Source: Novosphingobium sp.
Lineage (GTDB): Bacteria; Pseudomonadota; Alphaproteobacteria; Sphingomonadales; Sphingomonadaceae
Length of the DNA: 64,000 nucleotides
Direction: 5' to 3'
Assembly: GCF_024642085.1 (NCBI RefSeq)
Contig: NZ_JAHEBV010000006.1
Span: 1-64,000 of the forward strand
The notes below the pieces were generated by a model that was not told where the DNA came from, did not search any database, and worked only from the letters and a program-made list of their open reading frames with translations. Shown here piece after piece: positions 9,156 to 18,732 of the stretch (position 1 is the first letter of the stretch; each line of letters opens with the position of its first letter). A program made the position numbers and the translations under genes.

Positions 9156-12100
9156 TCAGAAGTTGCCGCGAACCACGAACGAGAAGCGGCGGTCATTCAT
9201 AAAGTAAGACCGCGGTGCCAGCTGGGCCGGATCACCGGTGTAGGCCTGCGACGTCTTGGTCACTTCGTTGAGCAGGTTGACACCCTGCACCCCGACCTTG
9301 ATCTGTTTGGTCAGGTTGAAGAAGATCGACCCGTCAAGCTGCCCCGTCGGCTCGTTGAAAATCGACGTGTAAGGGAAAATCACGTCGGCAACGGTCAACA
9401 GGAACCGCGAGCGCCAGTTGTACGCCGCACGAACCGATATCGGCCCCTTTTCATAGAAAACCGCCACATTGAAGTTGTGCTTCGACAGGCCTTCCAGCGG
9501 CAGGCTGCCTGGCCTGATCGTGCTGGAATCCACCGGTTCGCCGGTATTCAGGAAGGCATTGGGCAAGCCCGAACTTTCGATATACGAATAGTTCGCGCTC
9601 ATCCCCAGACCGTCGAACGGCGCCGGAAGGAAATCATAGGTCTGCTGGTAAGCAAGCTCGAAGCCCTTGATCTTCCCGGTTCCGTTATAATTTGCCGGGG
9701 CCAGAATGCTGGCATCCAGGGTCACCCCGTTGTTGGTGATCTGGAACGGCTGCGGAGTGGAATAGAAGAACCCGTTCACCGATTTGTAGAACACGTTTGC
9801 GGTAAGCGAGCCGACCGGCGCAAAATACCATTCTGCGGTCAGATCGAACTGCCAGGCGGTTGCCGGACGAAGATCCGGATTTCCTGCCGAAAGCAGCAAT
9901 GTGCCCTGGCTGGTATCGAACGTCAGGTAATTGCGGATGTAGGATGTTTGCGGGCGCGTCAGCACTTTTGAAGCCGCTGCGCGCAAGATCACCTTGGGCG
10001 TGACTTCCAGCATCACGTTCAGGCTGGGCAGGAAGTAATCGTAGCTGGTTTCCGTGCTGCGCGGAACAATCGTTGCATTAGCGCCGGTGAAGGCTTGCAG
10101 CTGGTTGTACCCCGCCAGACCCAGTGAGCAGACGCCGCCCGGAGGGCTGACCGCCGTACCGGGCGGTGCGCTGGGCGGCGGCGTCGCCGAACAGCGCGCC
10201 GCAAAGCTTTGAGCGATGCCAACTTCGCTTGCCGTGGGCACGCGGGTCGCGCTTGACGAATTGACCTTCGTGCTTACCCAGCGAACACCCAGGTTGCCGG
10301 CCAGTCGCTTTCCGCCATCGCCAAGATTATCTGTGCCGAAGCGCAGCATGGCGTAGGCCGCGAAGTCCCTTTGCTGGATGTCGGATATTTCGTCAGGCCG
10401 GAAATAGGATCCACCGACCGCATCGGCGCGTTCTGCTGCCGGCCGCCACGCCTGGGATCCAGGCGTTGCGCCCTTCGCCAGCCACTGCTGCGAGATCGAT
10501 TTGAAGATGCCGGCCGATTTCGTGTAATCGTTGATCAGATCGCCGCTGAAATAACGGCTCGATGGCGGTCCGGGTACTTCGCCGCGGAAAAAGTTCGGAA
10601 AATCATACGAATCGTAGATGCCCGGCGTCTGGCTTAAACGCACGACATCCGAGCCGGCCCACACTTCCGACAGCACGCCCCAGTTGTAGGTCGTATAGCG
10701 AATGGTCTGATCGCGATCCGCATAACGGGCGCCGACCTTTGCCTGGCGGATAAACGAATCGTCGCCAAAGTCGTACGTCAGGTCGCCTTTGAACGCGAAC
10801 TCGTCACCTTCGCTGCGTTCGAAGTGGTCCATTGCCGCCCGCCAGAACTGGACATCGTTGCTGGCAAAATAATTCGCCTCGCTCAGGCCGGCCAAGGCGG
10901 GATTGCCGCCTGCCCAGGTCTGCGCATACTTCGTTACATTCGGCTTGTGCGGGATGATCACCGGGTATTTGCCGGTAAGGTCCAGTTCCTGATCGGCGAA
11001 AGTCGAACCAAAGACGCTGACATCGTCAACATCATGCTTGGACCGGGTGTACTGACCGTCCAGTTCGATCGTCAGTCCGCCTTCGGTCTTGTGCCGGAAG
11101 TTCAGGCCAAAATCGTTGTTGGTCTGCTCTTCGAAAACCTGGCGACGGGACAACGTCTGCTGCACGCCGCCATAGGGCACGTAGGTCGAACCATCATTCG
11201 GCCCGGCGCCGCGCCACCCTGATGCCGGGCTGGTGATATAGCCCGACTGGAACAGCCCGTTGGCATCATACTGGTAATTGCTGAACCCGGTAGTGGCGCA
11301 CTGCACGTCACCTTCGCTCGCCGCTTGGCCGCCAGCATTGGGATTCAGGAAGCAGCCGCGCGGATAGGTGTTGTATTCCGCATTGTCCGGCGCCGATTCA
11401 AACGTGCGCTCACCCCAGGCGTTGGTGGTGTGCGACCGGATAAACTGGGCAGTAAGCAGTGTATTGCGGTCCGAACTTTCGAACTGCGCGGCTGCCGCAA
11501 TACCATCGCGTTTGCGATCGAAATCCTGGGTACGGAACTGACCGCCAACCGGTGCATACCGCAGGCTGGCCAGATCGACGAAACCGTCCGCACCGGCGGT
11601 TTGCGCGGCGCCGCAGGTTCCGGAAGCGGGCAAGGTTGTCGCATCGCCGCTACCGGGCAGGCGGTTGCGGCAGACAAAGCTGTCAAGCGCATTGGCCTGG
11701 CGCACGGATGATCCGTCGCGGGTCTGGTAGTTGGCGATCTGGATGCCATCGGCCCGGCTTTTGATCCGCGAATAGTTGCCGCTGATCAGCAGGCCGAACG
11801 TGCCTGCATCGGTATCCCAGGTGTTGCTGATCAGACCAGAGAAGCTGGGGGTCCATTCCTTGCGGAAATCGCCATAGTTCGCCTCGGCACTGAAGCCGAT
11901 GTGGAAACCGCGGTTGTCGAGCGGCTTGCGCGTGTTGAGGTTGACCGTGCCCGCCAAACCGCCTTCGATCATGTCAGCGGTCGAGTTCTTGCTTACGATG
12001 ACCGATCCCAGAAGTTCAGCCGGGATATCGGCAAAATTGATTGCCTGGCCGTTCACACCGGCAGCAAAGGCGTCGCGTCCGTTGAACTCTGACCGCACGA

Positions 12101-12491
12101 AGTTAAGGCCGCGGATGACCACGCCCGAACCTTCGACCGAAAAGTGATCCGGATCGTTCGATCCGGCAAAGCGGTTGATCGCAACACCAGGGACGCGCTG
12201 CAGGGCTTCGGTTACCGAACGGTCCGGCAGGGCACCGATATCTTCGGCAGTAATGGCGTCGACCACGGTATCGGCTGACCGCTTGATGTTCTGGGCGTTT
12301 TCCAGCGAGCGGCGAATGCCGGTGACGATGATTTCGCTGGTTGGCGCATCAGCGCTGTCGGCCGGCTGCTGGGTTGCAGTGCTGCTTTGCGCCGCTGCCA
12401 TTGCCGGTGAAAGCAACAGACCGATAACCGCCAGCGATGCGCTGCCTTTCAAACTCACGACGCGTGCCGGAAACCGTACGTGCGTGGCCAT
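9156..12491 (-). CDS. TonB-dependent receptor (xylo-oligosaccharide uptake type)
   Basis: A 1111-residue outer-membrane receptor. A signal peptide (cleavage near AMAAAQ, residue 35) is followed by the plug domain with SEIIVTGIRRSL, IGALPDRSVTEALQRVPGV and GGLAGTVNLNTRKP; the beta-barrel runs to the C-terminal RRFSFVVRGNF with a terminal aromatic residue. Its length and plug type match the Caulobacter/Xanthomonas carbohydrate receptors rather than siderophore receptors. Position inside the xylan locus suggests xylo-oligosaccharide import. An operator-like palindrome starts 17 bases before the ATG, and a strong terminator follows the gene, so it is probably a single-gene transcript. Confidence 0.9.
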   Translation of the reverse strand: MATHVRFPARVVSLKGSASLAVIGLLLSPAMAAAQSSTATQQPADSADAPTSEIIVTGIRRSLENAQNIKRSADTVVDAITAEDIGALPDRSVTEALQRVPGVAINRFAGSNDPDHFSVEGSGVVIRGLNFVRSEFNGRDAFAAGVNGQAINFADIPAELLGSVIVSKNSTADMIEGGLAGTVNLNTRKPLDNRGFHIGFSAEANYGDFRKEWTPSFSGLISNTWDTDAGTFGLLISGNYSRIKSRADGIQIANYQTRDGSSVRQANALDSFVCRNRLPGSGDATTLPASGTCGAAQTAGADGFVDLASLRYAPVGGQFRTQDFDRKRDGIAAAAQFESSDRNTLLTAQFIRSHTTNAWGERTFESAPDNAEYNTYPRGCFLNPNAGGQAASEGDVQCATTGFSNYQYDANGLFQSGYITSPASGWRGAGPNDGSTYVPYGGVQQTLSRRQVFEEQTNNDFGLNFRHKTEGGLTIELDGQYTRSKHDVDDVSVFGSTFADQELDLTGKYPVIIPHKPNVTKYAQTWAGGNPALAGLSEANYFASNDVQFWRAAMDHFERSEGDEFAFKGDLTYDFGDDSFIRQAKVGARYADRDQTIRYTTYNWGVLSEVWAGSDVVRLSQTPGIYDSYDFPNFFRGEVPGPPSSRYFSGDLINDYTKSAGIFKSISQQWLAKGATPGSQAWRPAAERADAVGGSYFRPDEISDIQQRDFAAYAMLRFGTDNLGDGGKRLAGNLGVRWVSTKVNSSSATRVPTASEVGIAQSFAARCSATPPPSAPPGTAVSPPGGVCSLGLAGYNQLQAFTGANATIVPRSTETSYDYFLPSLNVMLEVTPKVILRAAASKVLTRPQTSYIRNYLTFDTSQGTLLLSAGNPDLRPATAWQFDLTAEWYFAPVGSLTANVFYKSVNGFFYSTPQPFQITNNGVTLDASILAPANYNGTGKIKGFELAYQQTYDFLPAPFDGLGMSANYSYIESSGLPNAFLNTGEPVDSSTIRPGSLPLEGLSKHNFNVAVFYEKGPISVRAAYNWRSRFLLTVADVIFPYTSIFNEPTGQLDGSIFFNLTKQIKVGVQGVNLLNEVTKTSQAYTGDPAQLAPRSYFMNDRRFSFVVRGNF

Positions 12492-12507
12492 ATGCCTTTC
12501 CTCCCCA

Positions 12508-12521
12508 TGTTAGCGCTACCA
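12508..12521. promoter_or_regulatory. Putative LacI/XylR operator before the TonB receptor
   Basis: TGTTAGCGCTACCA, the exact reverse complement of the site at 5471-5484, located immediately upstream of the receptor start codon. A bound repressor would overlap the transcription start or the ribosome binding region. It shares the 169-base divergent gap with the halogenase pair on the plus strand. Confidence 0.72.
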
Positions 12522-12609
12522 TTTTGGCGCGCCCGACGCCGAAAGCGTTTTATTGATTGCATCCGGATATCCGCGATCCTATCGCATTGCAAGAGGGAGA
12601 TCAGCAAAA

Positions 12610-12623
12610 TGGTAGCGGAACCA
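12610..12623. promoter_or_regulatory. Weak operator-like palindrome before halogenase genes
   Basis: TGGTAGCGGAACCA has matching outer arms (TGGT/ACCA) but a centre that departs from the TAGCGCTA core, 11 of 14 positions agreeing with the site at 5471. It lies 38 bases before the first plus-strand halogenase-family gene. It may be a second, lower-affinity site of the same regulator. Confidence 0.42.
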
Positions 12624-12660
12624 TTGCAGGGCTGCCGCAGCTTGGGTATCTGCCCGCCCC

Positions 12661-14172
12661 ATGCCTGACGTCCGCCCCATTTCACGCGTTGTCATCGTCG
12701 GTGGCGGAACCGCAGGCTGGATGACGGCTGCAGCGATGTCGCGCTTTTTCAATGACGGGCAGCGGCAGATCACAGTGGTCGAATCGGACGATATTGGCAC
12801 TGTCGGCGTGGGCGAAGCGACGATACCGCCTATTGCCACTTTCAACCGCATGCTCGACATCGACGAAAACGAGTTTTTGCGGGCCACCCGCGGGACCTTT
12901 AAACTTGGGATCGAGTTCGTAAACTGGGGCCAACTCGGAGACCGGTACTTCCATCCGTTCGGATCCTATGGCGAAGACCTTCACGGCATATCGTTCCATC
13001 AGCTCTGGTTGCGTGAGGCCGCGCGGGCGGGCGGCGGGTCGATATCCGATTATTCGATGTGCACGGTTGCCGCCGCTCAGCGCCGGTTCGGGCGGCCAAA
13101 GGCCGGGGCGCAAAGCCTGGTTTCGCAGATTGCCTATGCATTCCATTTCGATGCCGGACTTTATGCCAAGTTCCTGCGCGGTCTGGCGGAACGACAAGGG
13201 GCCCGCCGGATCGAAGGCAAGATCGTTCACGTCCACCGCGACGGACAAAGCGGCGATGTCACTTCGGTTGAACTGGCCGGCGGCGAACAGGTTGGCGGCG
13301 ATCTGTTTATCGATTGCTCGGGATTTCGCGGCTTGCTGATCGAAGAAACGCTGGAAGCCGGTTTCGAGGACTGGAGCCACTGGCTGCCGATGGACCGTGC
13401 AATCGCCCTGCCGACGCGCAACGTGACATCGCCGGATCCTTTCACGCGTTCAACCGCGCACGGCGCAGGCTGGCAATGGCGCATCCCCCTGCAGCACCGT
13501 ACCGGCAACGGGCACGTGTTCTGCAGTGCCTATATGCAGCCGGATGAGGCGGAACGCATCTTGCTAGCCGGGGTTGAGGGAGAGCCGCTGGCCGAGCCGC
13601 GCATGCTCAGCTTCCGAACCGGGATGCGGCGCCAGCCATGGAAAAACAACGTGGTGGCAATTGGCCTTTCGTCCGGTTTCATCGAACCGCTTGAATCGAC
13701 CGCCATCCATCTGATCCAGAACGGCATTCACCGGCTGTTTGCCCTGTTCCCCGACAACCCGGTCACGCCGCTGGAACGGGATGAATACAACCGCGGTATG
13801 GGTGAACTTTACGCCGATGTGCGCGATTTCGTGATTCTCCACTACAAGGCCACGCAGCGCAGCGACACCGCGTTCTGGCGGTATGTGCGGGATATGGAAG
13901 TCCCCGATTCGCTGGCCCGAAAGATCGAACTGTGGAAGCGCCGTGGCCGCGTGTTCCGGGAAAATGTGGAACTGTTCAGCCAACCCAGCTGGATAGCGGT
14001 CATGCTGGGGCAGAACATCGTACCCGAACGGTGGGAGCCGATTGCCGATACCCTGGACGAGGACAAGGTCGCTGCGGCCATGGCGCAGATGCGCGCGGCC
14101 TATCAGGCGGCGGCAGCATCCCTGCCTGGTCAGGAAGAGTTTCTGCGCCGAGCCGGAGGCTGGGGCGCATGA
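12661..14172 (+). CDS. FAD-dependent tryptophan halogenase family protein (paralogue A)
   Basis: A 503-residue flavin-dependent halogenase-family protein (PF04820). The FAD motif is VVIVGGGTAGWM at about residues 10-21; GVGEATIP follows; the position of the catalytic Lys (K79 in PrnA) is kept in TFKLGIEF; the WxWxIP motif is present as WQWRIP; the catalytic Glu region reads EPLESTAIHL. All features needed for halide-dependent chemistry are therefore present. It is the first of a pair, with an ATGA overlap to the next gene. Family members are common beside TonB receptors in alphaproteobacteria, where the substrate is unknown; BrvH, an indole brominase, is a characterised relative of this type. 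The ribosome binding site is weak. Confidence 0.88.
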   Translation: MPDVRPISRVVIVGGGTAGWMTAAAMSRFFNDGQRQITVVESDDIGTVGVGEATIPPIATFNRMLDIDENEFLRATRGTFKLGIEFVNWGQLGDRYFHPFGSYGEDLHGISFHQLWLREAARAGGGSISDYSMCTVAAAQRRFGRPKAGAQSLVSQIAYAFHFDAGLYAKFLRGLAERQGARRIEGKIVHVHRDGQSGDVTSVELAGGEQVGGDLFIDCSGFRGLLIEETLEAGFEDWSHWLPMDRAIALPTRNVTSPDPFTRSTAHGAGWQWRIPLQHRTGNGHVFCSAYMQPDEAERILLAGVEGEPLAEPRMLSFRTGMRRQPWKNNVVAIGLSSGFIEPLESTAIHLIQNGIHRLFALFPDNPVTPLERDEYNRGMGELYADVRDFVILHYKATQRSDTAFWRYVRDMEVPDSLARKIELWKRRGRVFRENVELFSQPSWIAVMLGQNIVPERWEPIADTLDEDKVAAAMAQMRAAYQAAAASLPGQEEFLRRAGGWGA

Positions 14173-15704
14173 ACGACAGCGGCCCGATCCGCCGCATCGT
14201 GATCGTCGGAGGCGGTACCGCCGGCTGGATGGCAGCCGCCGCGCTGTCCAAAGTGCTGCACGGTATGCCGGGGCTGACTATCGAACTGGTCGAAAGCGAG
14301 GCAATCGGCACCGTAGGGGTTGGCGAGGCGACCATTCCGCAGATCATTGCTTTCAACACCCTGCTGGACATCGACCACGCAGCCTTCATGCGAGAGACGC
14401 GGGCCACCTACAAATTGGGAATCGAGTTTGTCGACTGGCGGCGCATCGGCCACAGCTACATTCATCCCTTCGGCGGCTTCGGCATCGATATGCTGGGGAT
14501 CGAGTTTCACCACTTCTGGCTGCGCGGTCAGCGGCTGGGGGAAACCGCGCCGCTGGATGCTTATTCCATTGCGGCCGTTGCGGCCGCGATGGGCCGCTTC
14601 GATTTGCCGCGGCCGGACTTGCCCAATTCGCCCATGGCCAAGCTGGCCTACGCATTCCAGTTCGACGCGTCCCGTTATGCCCGTTTGCTGCGCACAATTG
14701 CAGAAGGACGCGGCGTCAAGCGTACCGAGGGGCGAATACGTTCGGTTGAACAGAACCCGCTCAGCGGCTTTGTCGAAACGGTGACGCTGGAAAATGGCAT
14801 TACGGCGGCGGGCGACCTGTTCATCGACTGTTCGGGCTTTCGCGCGCTGCTGCTTGGGGAAACGCTGGGGGTGCCGTTTACCGATTGGAGTGAATGGCTG
14901 CCGTGCGACCGCGCGGTTGCAATCCCTTGTGCCTTGGGCGGGGCCGATCTGCCCCTGACCCGATCGACCGCACGCCCGGCCGGGTGGCAGTGGCGCATTC
15001 CGCTGCAGCACCGGATCGGCAATGGGCACGTGTATTGTTCAGCCTTTACCACCCAGGAACAAGCAACGCAGTTGCTGCTGGCAAACCTGGACGGCAAGCA
15101 GCTGGCCGATCCCAACCACCTGCGCTTCACCGCCGGGCATCGCGCCCGCGCGTGGGACAAGAACGTCGTTGCGCTGGGATTGGCGGGCGGATTTCTTGAA
15201 CCGCTTGAATCGACATCGATCCATCTGGTGCAAAGCGGGATTGCCCGGTTGATGACACTGTTTCCGACCAGCGCCTTTTCAGCAGCAGAAATAGACCGGT
15301 ACAATCGGGAATCGGTGCAGGACTATGTTGATATCCGCGATTTCCTGGTTTTGCATTACCGCGCGACGGAACGAAACGATTCTGCCTTTTGGAACCATTG
15401 CCGCAACTTGCCCGAACCCGCCGGACTGGCCGAAAAAACGGCCATGTTTGCTTCGTCTGGCCGTATCATCCGCGAGCACAACGAACTGTTTACCGAGGCC
15501 AGCTGGCTTGCCGTATTGGTTGGGCAAGGCGTAGAGCCCGGCGGTTACCATCCGCTGGCCGAAGCACTGGAAGCATCCGAACTGCATCGACGTCTGGATC
15601 ATATCCGCGCAGTCATAGCTGATACGGCCGGGCGTCTGCCCACCCAGCGTCAGCATTTACAGGCAATCGGCGGCGCAGCATCGGTTGAGCAGGCGGTCGC
15701 GTAA
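14169..15704 (+). CDS. FAD-dependent tryptophan halogenase family protein (paralogue B)
   Basis: A 511-residue paralogue of the preceding gene, started at the ATG that overlaps its stop; the longer frame from 13932 is inside paralogue A. It keeps IVIVGGGTAGWM, GVGEATIPQ, TYKLGIEFVDW with the catalytic Lys, WQWRIPLQHR and EPLESTSIHL. Overall similarity to paralogue A is high, consistent with tandem duplication. It converges on paralogue C with only nine bases between stop codons and no visible terminator. Substrate unknown; the two proteins may work on the same compound or form a heteromer, which the sequence cannot decide. Confidence 0.88.
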   Translation: MNDSGPIRRIVIVGGGTAGWMAAAALSKVLHGMPGLTIELVESEAIGTVGVGEATIPQIIAFNTLLDIDHAAFMRETRATYKLGIEFVDWRRIGHSYIHPFGGFGIDMLGIEFHHFWLRGQRLGETAPLDAYSIAAVAAAMGRFDLPRPDLPNSPMAKLAYAFQFDASRYARLLRTIAEGRGVKRTEGRIRSVEQNPLSGFVETVTLENGITAAGDLFIDCSGFRALLLGETLGVPFTDWSEWLPCDRAVAIPCALGGADLPLTRSTARPAGWQWRIPLQHRIGNGHVYCSAFTTQEQATQLLLANLDGKQLADPNHLRFTAGHRARAWDKNVVALGLAGGFLEPLESTSIHLVQSGIARLMTLFPTSAFSAAEIDRYNRESVQDYVDIRDFLVLHYRATERNDSAFWNHCRNLPEPAGLAEKTAMFASSGRIIREHNELFTEASWLAVLVGQGVEPGGYHPLAEALEASELHRRLDHIRAVIADTAGRLPTQRQHLQAIGGAASVEQAVA

Positions 15705-15713
15705 ATCGCCGGC

Positions 15714-17165
15714 CTATGCGGAAAGTTGGCCGGCCAGCCATTCGGCATAGGGCGGCGTGCGCACCAGCACCGAACGCGCCTTAACGGCAAAGGCGGCAGC
15801 CACCGCTGCTTCATCAGCCGGGCGCGCAGCCGCCAACGTTGTAGTCCCGGGCGCAAAGCCCAGCGCGACAAGCAGCGCGCAAAACTCTTGCCCGGCCAAC
15901 GGCGCTTCTTCGCGAAACGGCATGCGCCCGCGCCGCGTATACTGGTCGATCGTGCGATCAAGCTGGGCAGAGCGGCCTTGCGAACCGAAAACGGCCATTG
16001 CTGCCGGCGCCGCGTAATGTACCGCAATGGTATCGCGCACCGCATCGGCCATCAAAGCGGCGCGCCGGTTGTATTCGGCGCGCTCGGCGGGCGCGAAGGC
16101 CAGGCTGGGAAGCAGTTCTAGCAGCAGTGCAAGTTGCCGGTGCGCCAGATCGAGAGGGTAGCCGCCGATGGGTTCAAAGCGTGCTGCTGCATCGCCAAGC
16201 GCAACGACGTTGCCCAGCCAGGATGCCTTCGCGCGTGCCGGACCGATCGGGATCGCTTCGGCCGCCGGCGCCCCCAAGGCATCCCGAACCTCTTGCGGGT
16301 CAAGCGAACGGGACGCGGCCAGCGTTGTCTGCAATCCATCCCGCCCCGCCAATTCAGACAGCCAGCCCTGCGGCAGCAAGGTCATGCGGTCTTCCAGGGC
16401 CAATACCGGCGGTCCCGGTTCTGCCAGATATACGGTGCGCACAGGCAGGCGGTCCGCCCAGTCAATGACCGCGTGTTCACGCAGCGCCGCAAGCAGCTTG
16501 GCATCAGGCCCGGTGCAGTCGACAAACAGGTCCGCCGTGATATCGCCATCTGCCGCGGTCGCAACCGAACGCAATCCGCCTTGGCCATCCAGCTTGCATC
16601 CAACGACTGGCCCGGCCAGTCCGGCAATCCCCAGCTGCGCAGCCGCTTCGCTCAGGATTTGCCGGTAAGCGCCCGTGTTCCAGCGCATCGCATGATCGAC
16701 GGCGCCTGCAGCACCGCCGTCATCAGCCAGCGGAAAGGCATAGCGGCCCGCGTCTGCCAGCACTTCGGCGATGGAACCGGGTGCGGTGTCTGCCGAAACG
16801 TTGCGCTGTCCGCCGCCCCAGCTGCGGGCAAAAGCACCGGCCATGGCCGGATCCAGTTCGGCGCCATAGGCCGCAACGCCGTGGCTGTCCGACCCGCCCC
16901 AGCCGAAGTACCGGGTGATGAGGCGGTGGCTTGCGGCGGCGCGGCGCAGCAGCGCGGTATCCGCAATGCCCAGCCGCTCATGCAGCCTGCAGGTAAAGGG
17001 CAGTGCCGTTGCGGATCGGTCGGCAAAGGCGGCGGCACCGGTTGGAGCCGAAATGACCACCACGTCACACGGCGGCAGTGATCGTTTCAGCGCCGCAGCG
17101 GCCAGCAGACCCACAGGCCCGTCCCCGGCAACAACGATGCGGCGTAGCGGCCCGGCTGCAGCCAT
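15714..17165 (-). CDS. Degenerate tryptophan-halogenase-like flavoprotein (paralogue C)
   Basis: A 483-residue protein with the halogenase fold but without its catalytic signature. The nucleotide-binding motif is altered to VAGDGPVGLLAAAAL; where active paralogues have TYKLGIEF it reads SHRLITRYF (Lys to Arg); the WxWxIP motif is absent; and the catalytic Glu stretch PLEST is replaced by PIGGY. FVDCTGPDAKLL and VVALGDAAARFEP still mark the flavoprotein fold. Its ATG shares a base with the stop of paralogue D (TAATG), so the two are co-translated. It may be a non-halogenating partner or flavin-binding subunit; loss of function is the other possibility, although the frame is intact. Confidence 0.75.
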   Translation of the reverse strand: MAAAGPLRRIVVAGDGPVGLLAAAALKRSLPPCDVVVISAPTGAAAFADRSATALPFTCRLHERLGIADTALLRRAAASHRLITRYFGWGGSDSHGVAAYGAELDPAMAGAFARSWGGGQRNVSADTAPGSIAEVLADAGRYAFPLADDGGAAGAVDHAMRWNTGAYRQILSEAAAQLGIAGLAGPVVGCKLDGQGGLRSVATAADGDITADLFVDCTGPDAKLLAALREHAVIDWADRLPVRTVYLAEPGPPVLALEDRMTLLPQGWLSELAGRDGLQTTLAASRSLDPQEVRDALGAPAAEAIPIGPARAKASWLGNVVALGDAAARFEPIGGYPLDLAHRQLALLLELLPSLAFAPAERAEYNRRAALMADAVRDTIAVHYAAPAAMAVFGSQGRSAQLDRTIDQYTRRGRMPFREEAPLAGQEFCALLVALGFAPGTTTLAAARPADEAAVAAAFAVKARSVLVRTPPYAEWLAGQLSA

Positions 17166-18691
17166 TATGCCGCCGACGCAAGGCGCGCCGCTTCGTGCCC
17201 CAGGAAATCGGCGTGCCCCGGCATCGCCGCAACCTCATCCGCGATTGCTTTGCGCAGCGCGTCGAAGGCCCGTCCGACACGCGCCGGATCCGCCAGAGCA
17301 GTGCGCTTATCATAGGCTTGCGGCACCATGCCCTGGCCCACGTAAACGGCAAACCAGCTTGCGTCATAGAACAGGCCGTCGGAATATTTTTCGATCCGTG
17401 CAGCATCCCGCCACAGGGCCAGCTTGTCGGTCAGACTGTCAGGCACCTGCATGGTGCGAACATGATTCCAAAACGGGGAATCGCTGCGCGTCGTGGCGTG
17501 ATAATGCAGTATCAGGAAATCACGAACCCGGTCGTATTCCATGTCGACCAAGCGGTTGAACTCGTCCCGATCGCGCGGATCGCAGTGGCCGCCCAGCGGA
17601 AACAGTTCGATCAGATAGGTGATCGCCATTTGCGACAAATAGATCGAGGTCGATTCAAGGGGCTCAAGAAATCCGCTGGCGAGCCCCACAGCGACGACAT
17701 TGCGGCTCCAGCTTCGGCGTCGGCGCCCGGCCCTGAACCGCAGCACGCGCGGATCGGCCAGGGCCTCCCCCTCGGCCGCCGCGGCTATTGCCGTGCATGC
17801 CTCGTCTTCTGAAAGATGCGCGCTGGAAAAAACATAGCCGTTGCCCATCCGGTGCTGCAGCGGGATCTGCCAGCGCCACCCGGCCGGCATGGCTGTGGCG
17901 GTTGTATAGGGACGCAGCGGCGCTCCCAGGACATGGGCACACGGCATCGCCGCCGCGCGGTCGCAGGGCAGCCATTCGCTCCAGTCCTCCCAGCTTTCAT
18001 CCAGCGTTTCGCCCAGCAGAAGCGAGCGGAACCCCGAACAGTCGACGAACAGGTCGCCTTCGATGCGCCGGCCGTCCGACAGGATCAGAGCGGTAACATC
18101 GCCGTCAACTCCGCTGCGTTCGACCGAAACGACCCTGCCTTCGTGCCGGATCACGCCGTTCGCCATGCCGAAGCTGCGCATAAACGGGCCAAACAGAGTG
18201 GCGTCAAATTGATACGCATAACCATAGGTTGAAGCCAGTGACTGGTCTTGTGCCGGGGGGCGGAACCGGTTGGCCTGTGCTGCTGCTACAGCCAGCGAAT
18301 AGTCGCCCAGCGGTCCTGCCTTGCCGCGGCGCGCCTGATCCAGCCACCAATGGTGAAAGCCCACCCCGGCAACCTCTTCGCCAAAGCTGCCGAAAGGATG
18401 GATGTAACTGGTACCCAGCGCGCCAAAATCGCGAAAGTCGATACCCAGCTTGTAGGTTGCGTGGGTCGCCTTCATGAAGGCTGCTTCATCGATGCCCAGC
18501 TTTTCAACAAAGGCGCGAATATGCGGCAGTGTAGCTTCGCCTACGCCGACTATGCCGATATCTTCGCTTTCGATCAGCGTAACCTGCGCATGATCGGGCA
18601 GCAGTTTGGCCAGACCGGCCGCAGTCATCCACCCGGCTGTACCGCCGCCCAGCACGACGACCCGAACGCGGTGGTGAAGACTAGCCTTCAT
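17165..18691 (-). CDS. FAD-dependent tryptophan halogenase family protein (paralogue D)
   Basis: A 508-residue halogenase-family protein with complete motifs: VVVLGGGTAGWMTAAG, GVGEATLP, TYKLGIDF with the catalytic Lys, WRWQIPLQHR and EPLESTSIYL. It is the second gene of a minus-strand group starting with the MFS permease (41-base gap) and continuing into paralogue C. That order ties it to sugar uptake rather than to the distant NRPS cluster. Expression is probably controlled by the operator at 20182 through the permease promoter. Confidence 0.88.
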   Translation of the reverse strand: MKASLHHRVRVVVLGGGTAGWMTAAGLAKLLPDHAQVTLIESEDIGIVGVGEATLPHIRAFVEKLGIDEAAFMKATHATYKLGIDFRDFGALGTSYIHPFGSFGEEVAGVGFHHWWLDQARRGKAGPLGDYSLAVAAAQANRFRPPAQDQSLASTYGYAYQFDATLFGPFMRSFGMANGVIRHEGRVVSVERSGVDGDVTALILSDGRRIEGDLFVDCSGFRSLLLGETLDESWEDWSEWLPCDRAAAMPCAHVLGAPLRPYTTATAMPAGWRWQIPLQHRMGNGYVFSSAHLSEDEACTAIAAAAEGEALADPRVLRFRAGRRRRSWSRNVVAVGLASGFLEPLESTSIYLSQMAITYLIELFPLGGHCDPRDRDEFNRLVDMEYDRVRDFLILHYHATTRSDSPFWNHVRTMQVPDSLTDKLALWRDAARIEKYSDGLFYDASWFAVYVGQGMVPQAYDKRTALADPARVGRAFDALRKAIADEVAAMPGHADFLGHEAARLASAA

Positions 18692-18732
18692 CAGGCAGCC
18701 CTATCGTACTGGCAACCTGCAGATGCAACTGG

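Noticed and set aside
12661..18691. Halogenases as tailoring enzymes of the NRPS-PKS
   Set aside because: They are more than 16 kb away, coupled to sugar uptake genes and next to operator-like sites of the xylose regulator; no halogenase-family gene is in the NRPS operon.
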